Part shown: positions 25,471-35,922 of the stretch, in pieces
Layout: each line of letters opens with the position of its first letter
Numbering within the stretch: position 1 is the stretch's first letter
Origin: Mesorhizobium sp. M1D.F.Ca.ET.043.01.1.1
GTDB taxonomy: Bacteria; Pseudomonadota; Alphaproteobacteria; Rhizobiales; Rhizobiaceae
Direction: 5' to 3'
Assembly (NCBI RefSeq): GCF_003952385.1
Contig: NZ_CP034444.1
Location: 5,841,001 to 5,905,000 of the forward strand
Length of the DNA: 64,000 nucleotides
Program-made: the position numbers and the translations under genes
The notes under the pieces: generated by a model
What the model was told of the DNA's origin: nothing
Database searches by the model: none
What the model saw: only the letters and a program-made list of their open reading frames with translations

Positions 25471-28400
25471 ATGAAGATATTCTGGCGCATCCTTCGCATC
25501 TGTCTTTACGCGCTGCTCCTGCTGCTCGTGCTGGCGATCGGCGCGCTCGTCGTGCTGACCGGGACCGAAGGCGGCCGGCAAAATCTTGCCGGCCTGATCT
25601 CGAACATGGCCTCGACCGACGACCGCAAGGTCACTGTCAGCGGCATTGAAGGCATATGGTCCGGCGCGTTGCGGCTGGACCATGTCGTGCTGGAGGATCG
25701 CGCCGGACCCTGGCTGGTGGCGCGGAAGGTGGCGCTCGACTGGTCGCCGACGGCGCTCCTGTCGCGCAATTTCAATGCCGATCGCATCGCCGCCGAGCGC
25801 ATCGAGCTGGCGCGGCTGCCGCAAGGCGGCCAGCAGTCTTCGCAGAGCGGCTCGACCGGCTTGCCGGTCTCGATCGACGTGAAGCAGATCGACCTGCCGG
25901 AGATCGCGCTTGGGCAGGAGCTGGCCGGCAGCGGCATTGCGGAACTAGCCGCCAAGGGCTCGCTCAAGGCCGATCCGTCGCCGCTGGCGATCGACACGGT
26001 GCTCAACGTCGCCCGCCACGACGGCAGAGAAGGCAGTGTCGACGCCAAGGTCCATTTCGCGCCGGCCGACAACAAGCTCGACCTCGATCTCAAGGCTTCG
26101 GAACCGGCCGGCGGCATCATCGCCAACCTGCTCAAGCTCCCCGATGCGCCGCCGGTCGATATCGTCGTTTCGGGAACCGGGCCGCTCGCCAATTGGAGCG
26201 GCATCGGCACCTTCGTCGTCGACCGCCAGATCGTCACCCAGCTCACCGGCCGGCATCAGCTCAGCGACAAGGGGCATTATATAGAAGCAAAGGGCGACGG
26301 CGAATTCGAGCGCTTCCTGCCGGAGAAGTTCAAGTCGCTGTTTGCCGGCAAGACGAGCTTCGACGTGGCCGGGACGGCGATCACGAGCGGCGGGGTCGAT
26401 ATCGAGCGCGCCACCATCGAGAGCGACGCGGTCCACGGCACGGCCACCGGCAATGTCGACCCGAAGGGCGCCAGCGACCTTGCCGTCGAACTCTCGGCCA
26501 AGGAAAAGCCGGTCACCATCGATGTCGGCACCAGCGCGGTGCCGATCCTGGTCGCGATCGATAAGGCGACGGCGCGCGCCTTTGGCGATGGCAAGGCGCC
26601 GATGGTCGACATCGGCACTGCGTTGGCCTCGATCGCCGTCGGCGGCACGCAGCTCAACAACGTGACGGGGGAAATCCACTCCGACGGCTTCGACGTTGAA
26701 AACCGAAGCGGTCCGGTCAGCATCAAGCTCGCCGCCGCCGGCCTGAAGACCGACGTGGCGACGCTGGCGCCGCTGGTGACGGGCAAGCTCGCCGCCGATC
26801 TCTCCGGTTCGATCAGCCGCGAGACCGTTACCGTCGACAAGGGCACGCTGCGCAGCGACGCGCTGAATGCCGCGCTGACCGCCGGCGTGTCGCTCGCCGA
26901 TCTGTCGATGACGCTGAAGATGAACGCCGACGCCGTGTCGAAGGCGCTGCCGCCGCAGATCAGCTCGCTGCTCGGCGAGCGGGTGAAATTCTCGGCCACC
27001 GCCACCCGCGATCCGGAAGGCGCGTTCGCGGCCAACGAGCTGGAACTCACGTCCGGCTCGCTTAGCGCCCGCGGCACCGCCAGCGCCCAAGGCTCGGACA
27101 TCCAGGCCAACGTCAAGGGAACGCTGGGCGATGTATCGGCGCTGTCGTCGCTGGCAGGCACGCCGCTCGCCGGCGGGATCAATTTCGCGCTGAGCGCAAG
27201 CGGACCGCGCTGGGCGCCGGACTTCTCGGTCTCGGCCGACAGCGCCAGCCTGACGGCGGCCGGCCGCACGGTGAAGGACATCAAGCTCTCGGCAAAGGGC
27301 AAGGCCGATATCGCCAACCCGTCGGCCGACGTTTCGCTGACCGGCAGCGCCGAGGAGCAGCCGCTCGACATCCGGGCCTCGCTGGTGACCGCCGACGGCA
27401 AGCGCTCGATCAGGGGGCTCAGCCTCGCGCTCGGCGACAACAAGGTTTCGGGCGATCTTGCATTCGACGATCAGCTCCTGCCGATCGGCACGCTGACGCT
27501 TGCCGTGCCGGACATCGCGCCGCTTGCGGCACTCGGTAACCAGAGCGCGACCGGCGATATCAACGGCACGATCGTCTTCGCCAAGGACGGCGCGGCGCCG
27601 AACGTCACCATCAATGCGGCAAGCACCTCGATCGCGCGCGGCGAGCTGGCGGCAAAGACGATCACCGTCGACGCGCTGATCGCCAATTACCTCAAGGGTC
27701 CGGCGATCTCGGGCACGATCAGGGCCGACAGCGTGACTTCCGGCAGCACGGTGATCAGCGGTATCGGCATCGATTTGAAGCGCGACGGCGACTGGACCAA
27801 TTTTTCCGGCGGCGCGACGGCATCGGGCATTCCGGCCACCGCAACCGGTCGCGTGAAGATCGCCGACGGCAAGACCAGCGTCGAGATCGCGTCGGGCGAA
27901 GCGACCGTGCGCGGCATCAAGGCGGCGATCGCCGAGCCTTCCAGCCTCTCGATCGCCAATGGCGTCACCAGCATCGAAAAGCTGGCGCTCAACCTCGGTG
28001 GCGGCACGGCGACGGTTTCCGGCAGCGCCGGACAGACGCTCGACCTTACCGCCAATTTCGCCAGCCTGCCGGCGGCGCTCGCCAATGATTTCGTGCCCGG
28101 CCTCGACGCAGCCGGAACGCTGGAAGGCGCGGCGCATGTCACGGGTCCTTCGTCCAGCCCCGATGTCCAGTTCAACGCCAAGCTCGCCGGCGCCGAGACC
28201 AGCCAGACCCGGCAGGCGGGGCTCGGGCCGCTCAATCTCGATGCCGCCGGCAGCTATACGCTGGCGGGCGGCGTGGCCCTCGACCACGCAAGGCTTTCGG
28301 GCGACAAGATTTCCGGCAACGCCGCCGGCACCATAAATCCGAACGGCGTCAGCGACTTTTCGCTCGATCTCACATCATCCGGACCCAGCCTGCCGTTGAC

Positions 28401-31400
28401 GATCGGCAGCGCCGAGAGCCCGGTCAAGGTCGAGGTCCAGTCCTTGTCGGCAAAAATGGCGGGCGAAAGCACGCAAGCCCGCCTTGATGTTTCCGCGATC
28501 CTGCCTTCCGTTGCCGCCAGCCAGGCGAAGGTGGACGGTCTTGCCGTGGCGCTGCATTCGGATGCGTTCGATCTCAAGGGGCGTGCGGGGCCGGTTTCCG
28601 GCACGGTGTCGGTCGACAGGATCGGTCTCGACAACCCCATGATCGCGCCGTTGATTGCCGGCAAGGTCACGGCCGCGGTCAACGGCCGATTGACGGCCGA
28701 TGCCGTTGCCGTCAGCAGCGGCTCGTTCAAGAGCGATGCGCTCAACAGCCAGGTCGCCGGCCGGATATCGCTGCGCGACGGCGCCATCGACCTCAATATG
28801 AAAGCCAATGTTGCTTCGTCCGCCTTGCCGGCCGCGGTGCGCGGCATGCTTGGCGAGAGCGCGCAGTTGAGCGCCGCGCTGAAACGCGACGCCAATGGCA
28901 ACGTCAATGTCGACGGCCTGAAGGTCAACTCGGGCGCGCTGAGCGCCGACGGGCAGGCGAGCCTTGCCGACAACAAGCTTGCCGCCGACGTCAGGGGCGC
29001 GCTGAGCGACGTTTCGCTGCTGTCGAAAGACGCCAAGGGCGCCATCGCTTTTGCCCTGAATGCGCAAGGTCCGATCATGGGGCCAGACCTGTCTCTGACC
29101 GTCAACAGCGACCGGCTCTCGGTCGCGGCGCGCGAGATCACCGGGCTGAAGCTGACCGCGACAGGCAAGGCGGATGCCGCCAATCCGGCGGCCATTGTGC
29201 AATTGACCGGCAATGTCGCCGGGCAACCGCTGCAGGGCAATGCCGTCCTTGCCACCACCGGCGGGAAGAGCGCGATCAACGGGCTTCTTCTGTCGCTAGG
29301 ATCGAACAGGATTTCCGGCGATCTCGCGTTGGACGAGGCCTTCGTGCCGGTAGGCACGGTGTCGCTCGACCTGCCCGACATCGGGCCGCTGGCCGCGCTC
29401 GCGCTGGAAAAGGCGGAAGGCGACGTCCGCGGCACGATCGCCTTCTCGAAAGCCGAGAACGGCCCGAACGTCGCCGTCAAGGCGACCACGGCGGCGATCA
29501 GGCGCGGCGACCTTTCCGCCAAGAACGTCGCCATCGACGCGCAGATCGCCAACTATCGGGCGGCACCTGTCATCTCGGGCAAGGTTCGCGCCGAAAGCGT
29601 GACCTCCGGCGGCACTGCCGTCACCGGCATCGATGTCGACCTGAAGCGCGACGGCGACTGGACCGGCTTCTCCGGCGGCGCCACGGTCAAGAACATCCCG
29701 GCAAGGGCAGCCGGCCGGGTTAAAGTGGCCAACGGCACGACGACCGTCGAGTTGGCGTCGGGCCAGGCGACGGTCCAGGGCATCAAGGCCGCGATCGCGC
29801 AGGCCTCGACGGTGACCATCGCCAACGGCACGACGACGCTCGACCGGCTGGTGCTCAATCTCGGCGGCGGCACGGCGACGGTGACAGGCAAGGTCGCGCA
29901 GGCGCTCGACATCAACGCCAATCTGGCCCGGGTGCCGGTCTCGCTCGCCAATAGCTTCGCGCGCGGCCTCGATGCGGCAGGCTCGATCTCGGGGACGGTC
30001 AAGGTCACCGGCGCGCCGGCGACCCCGTCGGTCGCCTTCAAAGTCGACGCTTCCGGTGTGCAGACCTCGCAGACGCGAGGCGCCGGCCTCGGCGGCATGA
30101 ACATATCGTCATCGGGAACCTTCGCCGGCAACAAGCTCGCCTTCGACGCCAATATCAGCGACGGCGCCGGCCTCGGCCTCAAAGGCGGCGGCACGGTGAC
30201 AACGGCGGGCACGCCGGCCCTGGCGCTCGACTTCAACGGCAATGTGCCGTTCTCCTTCCTTGCCGCCAGGCTCGCGGCACAAGGCCTGGGACTTACCGGC
30301 ACGGCGAATGTAAGCGTGCAGGTGCGCGGCCCGGCGTCCTCGCCGGTGATTGGTGGCAAAGTCACCACGTCCGGCGCACGCCTCATCGACGCGCGTTCCG
30401 GGCTTGCGGTCAACGACATCGCGGCCGACGTGTCGATCGGCGGCGGCGTCGCCAGGATCAATCGCCTGACCGGCACACTGTCGACGCGCGGCAGCCTTTC
30501 AGCCAGCGGCACGGTCGGCATCACGCCGGCGCAAGGCTTCCCGGCCGACCTGTCGATAAAACTCACTGACGCCCGCTACACCGACGGCAGGGTGGTGACC
30601 GCCAACCTCGGTGGCGACCTGACCATCAAGGGGCCGCTCGTTTCGGCGCCGGTGATCGCCGGCACCATCAACCTGGCGAGGACGGTTATCACCGTGCCGG
30701 AAAAGCTGCCGGGCTCGCTCTCGGCACTGGATGTGAAGCACAAGAACGCGCCGCGCGCGGTGCGCGCGCAGGACAGGGCGCTGAACCCGCCGACATCCGG
30801 TGGCGGCAATGGCGGCGGCGGTCTTACCCTTGACGTGACTGTCAACGCGCCGAACCAAATCTTCATCCAGGGCAGGGGCGTCGACGCCGAGCTCGGCGGC
30901 TCGCTCAAGCTGACCGGCCCGGCGTCTGCGCCGCAGGCGGTCGGCACCTTCACCTTGCAGCGCGGGCGGCTGACGATCCTGGCCAAGCGGCTGACCTTCA
31001 CCGAGGGCACGGTCGGGTTCCAGGGGTCGCTGGTGCCCTACCTCAACCTGACGGCGACGACGACGACCAGCAGCGCCACCGTAACCATTGTCGTCTCCGG
31101 AGAGGCGACCAATCCCAAATTCAACTTCTCCTCGGTGCCGGCGCTGCCCGAGGACGAGGTGCTGGCGCAGTTGATCTTCGGCCGCTCGATGTCTAACCTG
31201 TCGCCGCTGCAAATCGCCCAGCTTGCAGATGCGGCCGCGCAACTGGCGGGCGCCGGCGGCTCGACCTCGCTGCTCGACAATCTGCGTAGCGCAATCGGCG
31301 TCGACGATCTCGATGTGACGACGGACGAAAAGGGTGGCACCGCCGTTTCGGCCGGCAAGTACCTCAACGACCGCACCTATGTGACGATCCAGAAGGGTGA

Positions 31401-31521
31401 CAAACCGGGTTCCGGCAAGGCGACGATCGATCTCAATGTCGGGCGCGGCGTCAAGCTGCGCGGCGAGGCCAACGACGCCGGCGAGGCCAAGGGCGGCGTC
31501 TTCTACGAACGCGAGTATTGA
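25471..31521 (+). CDS. tamB: Translocation and assembly module protein TamB (AsmA-like, DUF490)
   Basis: A 2016-residue inner-membrane-anchored periplasmic protein. One N-terminal helix (about residues 8-27) tethers it, then long beta-helical AsmA-type repeats follow. The C-terminal DUF490/TamB domain (about residues 1680-2016) includes FQGSLVPYLNLTATTTT, LPEDEVLAQLIFGRSMSNLS and the closing GGVFYEREY that docks on TamA. The coding region holds a tandem duplication of about 620 residues (see the repeat entry), which explains why it is much longer than E. coli TamB (about 1260 residues). It begins two bases after tamA, so the pair is certainly co-transcribed. Confidence 0.94.
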   Translation: MKIFWRILRICLYALLLLLVLAIGALVVLTGTEGGRQNLAGLISNMASTDDRKVTVSGIEGIWSGALRLDHVVLEDRAGPWLVARKVALDWSPTALLSRNFNADRIAAERIELARLPQGGQQSSQSGSTGLPVSIDVKQIDLPEIALGQELAGSGIAELAAKGSLKADPSPLAIDTVLNVARHDGREGSVDAKVHFAPADNKLDLDLKASEPAGGIIANLLKLPDAPPVDIVVSGTGPLANWSGIGTFVVDRQIVTQLTGRHQLSDKGHYIEAKGDGEFERFLPEKFKSLFAGKTSFDVAGTAITSGGVDIERATIESDAVHGTATGNVDPKGASDLAVELSAKEKPVTIDVGTSAVPILVAIDKATARAFGDGKAPMVDIGTALASIAVGGTQLNNVTGEIHSDGFDVENRSGPVSIKLAAAGLKTDVATLAPLVTGKLAADLSGSISRETVTVDKGTLRSDALNAALTAGVSLADLSMTLKMNADAVSKALPPQISSLLGERVKFSATATRDPEGAFAANELELTSGSLSARGTASAQGSDIQANVKGTLGDVSALSSLAGTPLAGGINFALSASGPRWAPDFSVSADSASLTAAGRTVKDIKLSAKGKADIANPSADVSLTGSAEEQPLDIRASLVTADGKRSIRGLSLALGDNKVSGDLAFDDQLLPIGTLTLAVPDIAPLAALGNQSATGDINGTIVFAKDGAAPNVTINAASTSIARGELAAKTITVDALIANYLKGPAISGTIRADSVTSGSTVISGIGIDLKRDGDWTNFSGGATASGIPATATGRVKIADGKTSVEIASGEATVRGIKAAIAEPSSLSIANGVTSIEKLALNLGGGTATVSGSAGQTLDLTANFASLPAALANDFVPGLDAAGTLEGAAHVTGPSSSPDVQFNAKLAGAETSQTRQAGLGPLNLDAAGSYTLAGGVALDHARLSGDKISGNAAGTINPNGVSDFSLDLTSSGPSLPLTIGSAESPVKVEVQSLSAKMAGESTQARLDVSAILPSVAASQAKVDGLAVALHSDAFDLKGRAGPVSGTVSVDRIGLDNPMIAPLIAGKVTAAVNGRLTADAVAVSSGSFKSDALNSQVAGRISLRDGAIDLNMKANVASSALPAAVRGMLGESAQLSAALKRDANGNVNVDGLKVNSGALSADGQASLADNKLAADVRGALSDVSLLSKDAKGAIAFALNAQGPIMGPDLSLTVNSDRLSVAAREITGLKLTATGKADAANPAAIVQLTGNVAGQPLQGNAVLATTGGKSAINGLLLSLGSNRISGDLALDEAFVPVGTVSLDLPDIGPLAALALEKAEGDVRGTIAFSKAENGPNVAVKATTAAIRRGDLSAKNVAIDAQIANYRAAPVISGKVRAESVTSGGTAVTGIDVDLKRDGDWTGFSGGATVKNIPARAAGRVKVANGTTTVELASGQATVQGIKAAIAQASTVTIANGTTTLDRLVLNLGGGTATVTGKVAQALDINANLARVPVSLANSFARGLDAAGSISGTVKVTGAPATPSVAFKVDASGVQTSQTRGAGLGGMNISSSGTFAGNKLAFDANISDGAGLGLKGGGTVTTAGTPALALDFNGNVPFSFLAARLAAQGLGLTGTANVSVQVRGPASSPVIGGKVTTSGARLIDARSGLAVNDIAADVSIGGGVARINRLTGTLSTRGSLSASGTVGITPAQGFPADLSIKLTDARYTDGRVVTANLGGDLTIKGPLVSAPVIAGTINLARTVITVPEKLPGSLSALDVKHKNAPRAVRAQDRALNPPTSGGGNGGGGLTLDVTVNAPNQIFIQGRGVDAELGGSLKLTGPASAPQAVGTFTLQRGRLTILAKRLTFTEGTVGFQGSLVPYLNLTATTTTSSATVTIVVSGEATNPKFNFSSVPALPEDEVLAQLIFGRSMSNLSPLQIAQLADAAAQLAGAGGSTSLLDNLRSAIGVDDLDVTTDEKGGTAVSAGKYLNDRTYVTIQKGDKPGSGKATIDLNVGRGVKLRGEANDAGEAKGGVFYEREY
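26340..30070 (+). repeat. Internal tandem duplication of about 1.86 kb within tamB
   Basis: The protein segment coded by about 26340-28205 recurs in diverged form at about 28205-30070. Matching landmarks are, in order: SDALNAALTAGVSLAD and SDALNSQVAGRISLRD; LAVPDIAPLAALG and LDLPDIGPLAALA; DLKRDGDWTNFSGGA and DLKRDGDWTGFSGGA; LNLGGGTATVSG and LNLGGGTATVTG; and AETSQTRQAGLG and VQTSQTRGAGLG. The offset between copies is constant at roughly 1860 bases. The boundaries are approximate because the copies have diverged. Confidence 0.8.
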
Positions 31522-31733
31522 TGGCGTGATGTTCGTCTCCGGTCGGCCCAAGAACGCTTTAGCCGCATGCGCAAGGTCGTTATCCACCTAAAATGGCTTG
31601 ATTTAATCGCCTGTCGATTTCTTGGGAAATGTGCGGCGCACTAGCAAATTTGCGTCAAGACTGTCGCTATCACGCGAACCGGTCTCATTCCAAAGTTGCA
31701 CATTCGCTAACATGTTCCCAGTCCAGACCGTCT

Positions 31734-31763
31734 TTGACATCACGGTCCGGATGCGGAATGTTA
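31734..31763 (+). promoter_or_regulatory. Candidate promoter for the oligopeptide importer operon
   Basis: A perfect TTGACA (-35) at 31734-31739 is followed, 17-18 bases later, by a weak -10-like ATGTTA (31758-31763). It lies about 30 bases before the binding-protein gene in the 273-base gap after tamB, which otherwise shows no gene. The -35 is good and the -10 is poor, so this is tentative. Confidence 0.4.
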
Positions 31764-31794
31764 AAAGGCAGAAAGCCAACAATGGGAGTCAGTC

Positions 31795-33444
31795 ATGGCA
31801 ATCTACAAAAGTAATGGTGATCGCGTTCCGGACCACATCCTGGCCATGGCCGAAGAAGCCAAGGCCGGCAAGGTGGATCGCCGCGAATTCCTGGCTCTGG
31901 CCAGCGTCTTCGGAGCGTCCACGGCGATGGCCTATGGCATGCTCGGTCTCGCCGTGCCGAGCGAAGCAAGAGCCGAAGACGCCCCGAAGAAGGGCGGCAC
32001 CCTCAAGGTTGCCATGTGGATCAAGGATCCAAAGGATCCGCGCAAGGCCGACTGGTCGGAGATCGCCAATGCCGAGCGCCAGGCGCTGGAACCCCTGGTC
32101 AAATATACAGCCGATTATACCTTCCGCCCCTATCTGCTGGAGAGCTGGGACGTCAATGACGACGCCACCGAATACACGCTGCATGTACGCAAGGGCGTGA
32201 CATGGTCGAACGGCGACGCGTTTACCGCTGATGACGTCATCTTCAACCTGAAGCGCTGGGCCGACAAGAAGGCCGAGGGCAATTCCATGCCCGGCCGTCT
32301 AGGCACTCTGGTCAAGGACGACAAGCTCGACGAAAGCGCCGTGACCAAAGTCGACGACATGACGATCAAGCTGAAGCTCGGCAAGTCCGACATCGCGCTG
32401 ATCCCGAACGTATGCGACTATCCCAGCCTCCTTGTCCACAAGACGTTCGACGAGAAGGGCGGCGATTTCAAGGCCTGTCCGATCGGCACCGGTCCGTTCG
32501 AGCTGGTCTCCTACGATGTCGGCCAGAAGGTGGTCTACAAGCGCCGCGAGGACAACAAGTGGTGGGACGGCGAGGTTCCTCTCGACGGCATCGAGTTCAT
32601 CGACTACGGCGCCGATCCGGCCGCAACAGTCAGTGCCTTTGAGGCGGGCGAAGTCCATTGCAACTACGAGACCACTGCGGACTATGTGGCGATCATGGAT
32701 GGTCTGGATCTGGTCAAATCGGAAGTCGTCACCGCGACGACGATCGTCTGCCGCACCAATGTCAACAACAAGCCGTATGACGACCAGAAGGTGCGCCACG
32801 CGCTGCAACTCGCGGTCGACAACAATGTCGTCCTCCAGCTCGGGATCGGCAACGCCGGCAAGGTGGCTGAAAACCATCACGTCTGCCCGATCCATCCGGA
32901 GTACTACGAACTGGCCAAGGTCGCGCGCGATCCGGCCAAGGCAAAGGCGCTGCTGGCGGAAGCCGGCCAGGCCGATTTCGAGCATGAGCTGATCACGGTC
33001 GACGAGGATTGGCACAAGAACTCCGGCGACGCCATCGCCGCGCAGATGCGCGACGCCGGCATCAAGGTGAAGCGCACGGTGCTGCCGGGCTCGACGTTCT
33101 GGAACGACTGGACCAAATATCCGCTGTCGATGACCAACTGGAACATGCGGCCGCTCGGCGTCCAGGTTCTGGCGATCGGCTACCGCAGCGGTGAGGCCTG
33201 GAACGAGACTGCCTGGTCGAATCCGGAATGGGACACCAAACTCAACGCCGCACTTGGCGTTATCGACCCCGCCAAACGCAAGGAGATGATGAAGGATATC
33301 GAGCAGATCCTGCAGGATTCCGGCATCATCATCCAGCCCTTCTGGCGCAATCTGTATTGTCACTCGACGGCTGCGGTGAAGGGGTACTACATGCATCCGA
33401 GCTTCGAGCACGACTTCGGCAAGGTATGGCTCGATCAGGCGTGA
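31795..33444 (+). CDS. Oligopeptide/dipeptide ABC transporter binding protein with Tat signal
   Basis: A 549-residue periplasmic receptor of the SBP family 5 (DppA/OppA type). The N-terminus holds a twin-arginine export signal: DRREFLAL at about residues 22-30 then a hydrophobic core and SEARAED as the likely cleavage site, so it is probably exported folded. Family landmarks include [60 protein letters not shown] and [15 protein letters not shown]. Start ATG 31795 has GGGAG six bases ahead. Two permeases and a fused ATPase follow. Family-5 receptors bind peptides, nickel, opines or glycosides, so the ligand is open. Confidence 0.9.
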   Translation: MAIYKSNGDRVPDHILAMAEEAKAGKVDRREFLALASVFGASTAMAYGMLGLAVPSEARAEDAPKKGGTLKVAMWIKDPKDPRKADWSEIANAERQALEPLVKYTADYTFRPYLLESWDVNDDATEYTLHVRKGVTWSNGDAFTADDVIFNLKRWADKKAEGNSMPGRLGTLVKDDKLDESAVTKVDDMTIKLKLGKSDIALIPNVCDYPSLLVHKTFDEKGGDFKACPIGTGPFELVSYDVGQKVVYKRREDNKWWDGEVPLDGIEFIDYGADPAATVSAFEAGEVHCNYETTADYVAIMDGLDLVKSEVVTATTIVCRTNVNNKPYDDQKVRHALQLAVDNNVVLQLGIGNAGKVAENHHVCPIHPEYYELAKVARDPAKAKALLAEAGQADFEHELITVDEDWHKNSGDAIAAQMRDAGIKVKRTVLPGSTFWNDWTKYPLSMTNWNMRPLGVQVLAIGYRSGEAWNETAWSNPEWDTKLNAALGVIDPAKRKEMMKDIEQILQDSGIIIQPFWRNLYCHSTAAVKGYYMHPSFEHDFGKVWLDQA

Positions 33445-33455
33445 TTGGACCGATC

Positions 33456-33483
33456 ACGGGAAGGGGCGCTTGCCCCTTCCCGT
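33456..33483 (+). terminator. Strong stem-loop between receptor and permease genes
   Basis: A perfect 12-bp stem (ACGGGAAGGGGC / GCCCCTTCCCGT) with a GCTT loop starts 12 bases after the receptor stop. There is no T-run, so it is more likely an mRNA 3' stabiliser or partial terminator than a full stop. The rest of the 226-base gap to the permease shows nothing else clear. Confidence 0.65.
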
Positions 33484-33670
33484 CACTCCCCGCACAATGC
33501 CGGAACCGGAAGCCGACGCAGCAAAATGATGCGGACTCTTCCGGGGGTGTCGTGCAATAAAACAGGGTTGATCGCATCCGAGGGTCCGTTTGACAGCCAG
33601 CCTCCGCCGCGAGCGGACGCGCCGGTTTCCAGACAGGCTGCAACCCCAACCAGAACGGCAGGGGACCGCC

Positions 33671-34705
33671 ATGCTTTCTTTTGTTATCAGGCGTCTCGGC
33701 ACCATGGCATTGACGATGCTGTGCCTGACGTTGATCGTCTTCTTCCTGATCAATCTAGACCCGAATCTCAAGAAGCTGGCGATCAGCCAGACTGAAATGC
33801 ATACGTCGGCCGAGCAGCTAGAGGACTGGCTGGTCAACCATGGCTACCGGCAGAACTTCTTCGTTCGCTACGGGCAATGGCTTGGCCTGCTGCCCAAGCA
33901 GCCGGCGACCGATCCGGCGACGGGCAAGCCGGCGCAGCGCTTCTCTTTCTGCAACGACCCGGTCGAGCCGAAATTCTCCGGCGTGCTGCAGGGCGATTTC
34001 GGCTGTTCGACCAAGTTCAAGACGACGGTCGCGGCCAAGCTGTTTCCGGCGCTCGGCGCCACCGGGCTTTTGATGTTCTGGGTGCTGGCGGTGATGGTGC
34101 CGATCTCGCTGCTCATCGGGATACTGGCCGGCATGCGCGAAGGTTCGCGCACCGATCGCACGCTGTCGGTCGCCTCGATCGCCTCGACGGCGACGCCCGA
34201 ATATGTGTCGGGCGTCATCTTCACCGTCATCTTCGCCTCGTGGCTCGGCTGGCTGAACGGCTCGGCCGCATCGGCAAGCCAGGGCCTTACCTTCTACAAT
34301 TTCACGCTGCCGGTGATGACGCTGGCGATCTACGGCACCGGCTACATTGCGCGCATGACGCGCGCCTCGATGGTCGAGGTGATGACACAGCAATATATCC
34401 GCACCGCCCGCCTCAAGGGGCTCTCCTTCAGCAGCGTCGTCGTCAAGCATGCGTTGCGCAACGCGCTGATCGCGCCGTTCACCGTCATCATGCTGCAGTT
34501 TCCGTGGCTGCTCACCGGCGTGGTCATCGTCGAGGTGATGTTCCGCTACCAGGGCTTCGGCTACACGCTGGTCGAGGCCGCCGGCAACAACGACATCGAC
34601 CTTCTGCTCGGCTGCTCGCTGGTCTCGGTGTTCATCGTGCTGATCACGCAGCTCATCTCGGATGTCGGCTACGCGTTTCTCAATCCGCGTATCAGGGTTC
34701 AATAG
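33671..34705 (+). CDS. Oligopeptide/dipeptide ABC transporter permease (DppB-like)
   Basis: A 344-residue inner-membrane permease. The first helix (MLSFVIRRLGTMALTMLCLT) with the F-x-x-R-R-L start is typical of DppB/OppB; the extra periplasmic loop after it (about residues 40-120) is long and contains two cysteines. Later come GILAGMREGSRTDRTLS, YIARMTRASMVEVMTQQYIR with RTARLKG (the ATPase coupling loop), and VVIVEVMFRYQGFGYTL. ATG 33671 has AGGGGA six bases ahead and discards a spurious extension to 33590. Confidence 0.92.
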   Translation: MLSFVIRRLGTMALTMLCLTLIVFFLINLDPNLKKLAISQTEMHTSAEQLEDWLVNHGYRQNFFVRYGQWLGLLPKQPATDPATGKPAQRFSFCNDPVEPKFSGVLQGDFGCSTKFKTTVAAKLFPALGATGLLMFWVLAVMVPISLLIGILAGMREGSRTDRTLSVASIASTATPEYVSGVIFTVIFASWLGWLNGSAASASQGLTFYNFTLPVMTLAIYGTGYIARMTRASMVEVMTQQYIRTARLKGLSFSSVVVKHALRNALIAPFTVIMLQFPWLLTGVVIVEVMFRYQGFGYTLVEAAGNNDIDLLLGCSLVSVFIVLITQLISDVGYAFLNPRIRVQ

Positions 34706-34717
34706 GGGGCGAAGCGG

Positions 34718-35875
34718 ATGCAGATCGAATATATCAGCGCCCTCAGCGTCATTATTGGTGTGATTTCCAGGTTCTGGCCGGTCTGGCTGGCGCTTGCCAT
34801 CGTCATGGGCGTGAGCTTGGCCTATAAGAAGAAGCTCGGTCTCTACGGCCAGCTGTTCGACAGCGGCGTCGGCATTGCCGGCGTCGGCATCTGCCTGTTC
34901 TGGCTGTTCACAGCAATCTTCGCTTCGACGATCTCGCCTTTCGATCCGCTGGCGCAGGTGTCGATCATGAAGGACTCGCTGCCCGGCGCGATCGAACCGA
35001 CGTCGAAGCTCATCTACTATTTCGGCGGCGACAAGCTTGCGCGCGACGTGTTTTCGCGCATGGTCTATGGCAGCCAGATCGTGCTGATCATCGCGCCGGC
35101 GGCGACCGGTTTCGCGCTGATGGTCGGCATCACGCTTGGCCTGCCGGCGGGCTACTATGGCGGCAAGATCGACACGCTGCTGTCGTTCCTGGCTAATCTT
35201 GTGCTGGCCTTCCCGGTTATCCTCCTGTTCTACCTGCTGGTGACGCCCGGCATCATGGACACGCCGATCCCCTATGCCATGGCAGGGTTGTTCTTCCTGT
35301 TCCCGATCATCTTCTTCAGTGTGCTGTTCTGGACCCGTTTCAAGAACCGACCGGACCGCCTCTATATCCTCCTCGGCCTGACGCTGGTCATCGGCGGATG
35401 GATCTATGCCGGGCTCGTGTTTGACGCCGATCCGCTGAAGATCGTCCACATCGATCCGAACCAGCTCAATATCTTCGTGGCGGTGGTGTTCGCTTCCAGC
35501 CCCGGCGTGTTCCGCATCGTGCGCGGGCTGACCATGGACATCAAGACGCGCGACTATGTGGCGGCGGCGCAGACGCGCGGTGAATCGCCCTGGTACATCA
35601 TGCTGTGGGAAATCCTGCCGAATGCGCGCGGACCGCTGATCGTCGATGCCTGTCTGCGTATCGGCTACACGACGATTCTGCTCGGCACGCTCGGTTATTT
35701 CGGCCTGGGGCTGGCGCCCGAAAGTCCCGACTGGGGCACCGCGATCAAGGACGCCAGCCGCCTGCTGCGCTCCTTCATCCATCCGGCGCTGCCGCCGACG
35801 ATCGCGCTGATGTCGTTCGTGCTGGGGCTGAACCTTCTGGCGGACTCGCTGCGCGAACAGTCGATGAAGGATTGA
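34718..35875 (+). CDS. Oligopeptide/dipeptide ABC transporter permease (DppC-like)
   Basis: A 385-residue inner-membrane permease, the partner of the upstream gene. Compared with DppC (about 300 residues) it is long: one extra hydrophobic segment at the N-terminus (about 3-28) and an additional pair of helices around residues 190-235. Conserved parts include SPFDPLAQV, YYFGGDKLARDVFSRMVYGS, the coupling loop RDYVAAAQTRGESPWYIM, and LGLAPESPDWGTAIKDASRLL. AGGGGG lies about ten bases before ATG 34718. Confidence 0.9.
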   Translation: MQIEYISALSVIIGVISRFWPVWLALAIVMGVSLAYKKKLGLYGQLFDSGVGIAGVGICLFWLFTAIFASTISPFDPLAQVSIMKDSLPGAIEPTSKLIYYFGGDKLARDVFSRMVYGSQIVLIIAPAATGFALMVGITLGLPAGYYGGKIDTLLSFLANLVLAFPVILLFYLLVTPGIMDTPIPYAMAGLFFLFPIIFFSVLFWTRFKNRPDRLYILLGLTLVIGGWIYAGLVFDADPLKIVHIDPNQLNIFVAVVFASSPGVFRIVRGLTMDIKTRDYVAAAQTRGESPWYIMLWEILPNARGPLIVDACLRIGYTTILLGTLGYFGLGLAPESPDWGTAIKDASRLLRSFIHPALPPTIALMSFVLGLNLLADSLREQSMKD

Positions 35876-35922
35876 TGGAAGGGTCTTCGGCCCTACTTTG
35901 AAAACAAGGATTGGAGCGACCC

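Noticed and set aside
25945..28287. 780-residue open frame on the minus strand
   Set aside because: Antisense to tamB, whose repeats and C-terminal domain are clear.
31629..31814. Short plus-strand frame in the gap before the peptide receptor
   Set aside because: No ribosome site, no motif, and it runs into the receptor start; the gap is better read as a promoter region.
33818..35782. 654-residue minus-strand frame rich in His, Asp, Glu and Arg
   Set aside because: Antisense to both peptide permease genes; composition is a by-product of membrane-protein codons read backward.
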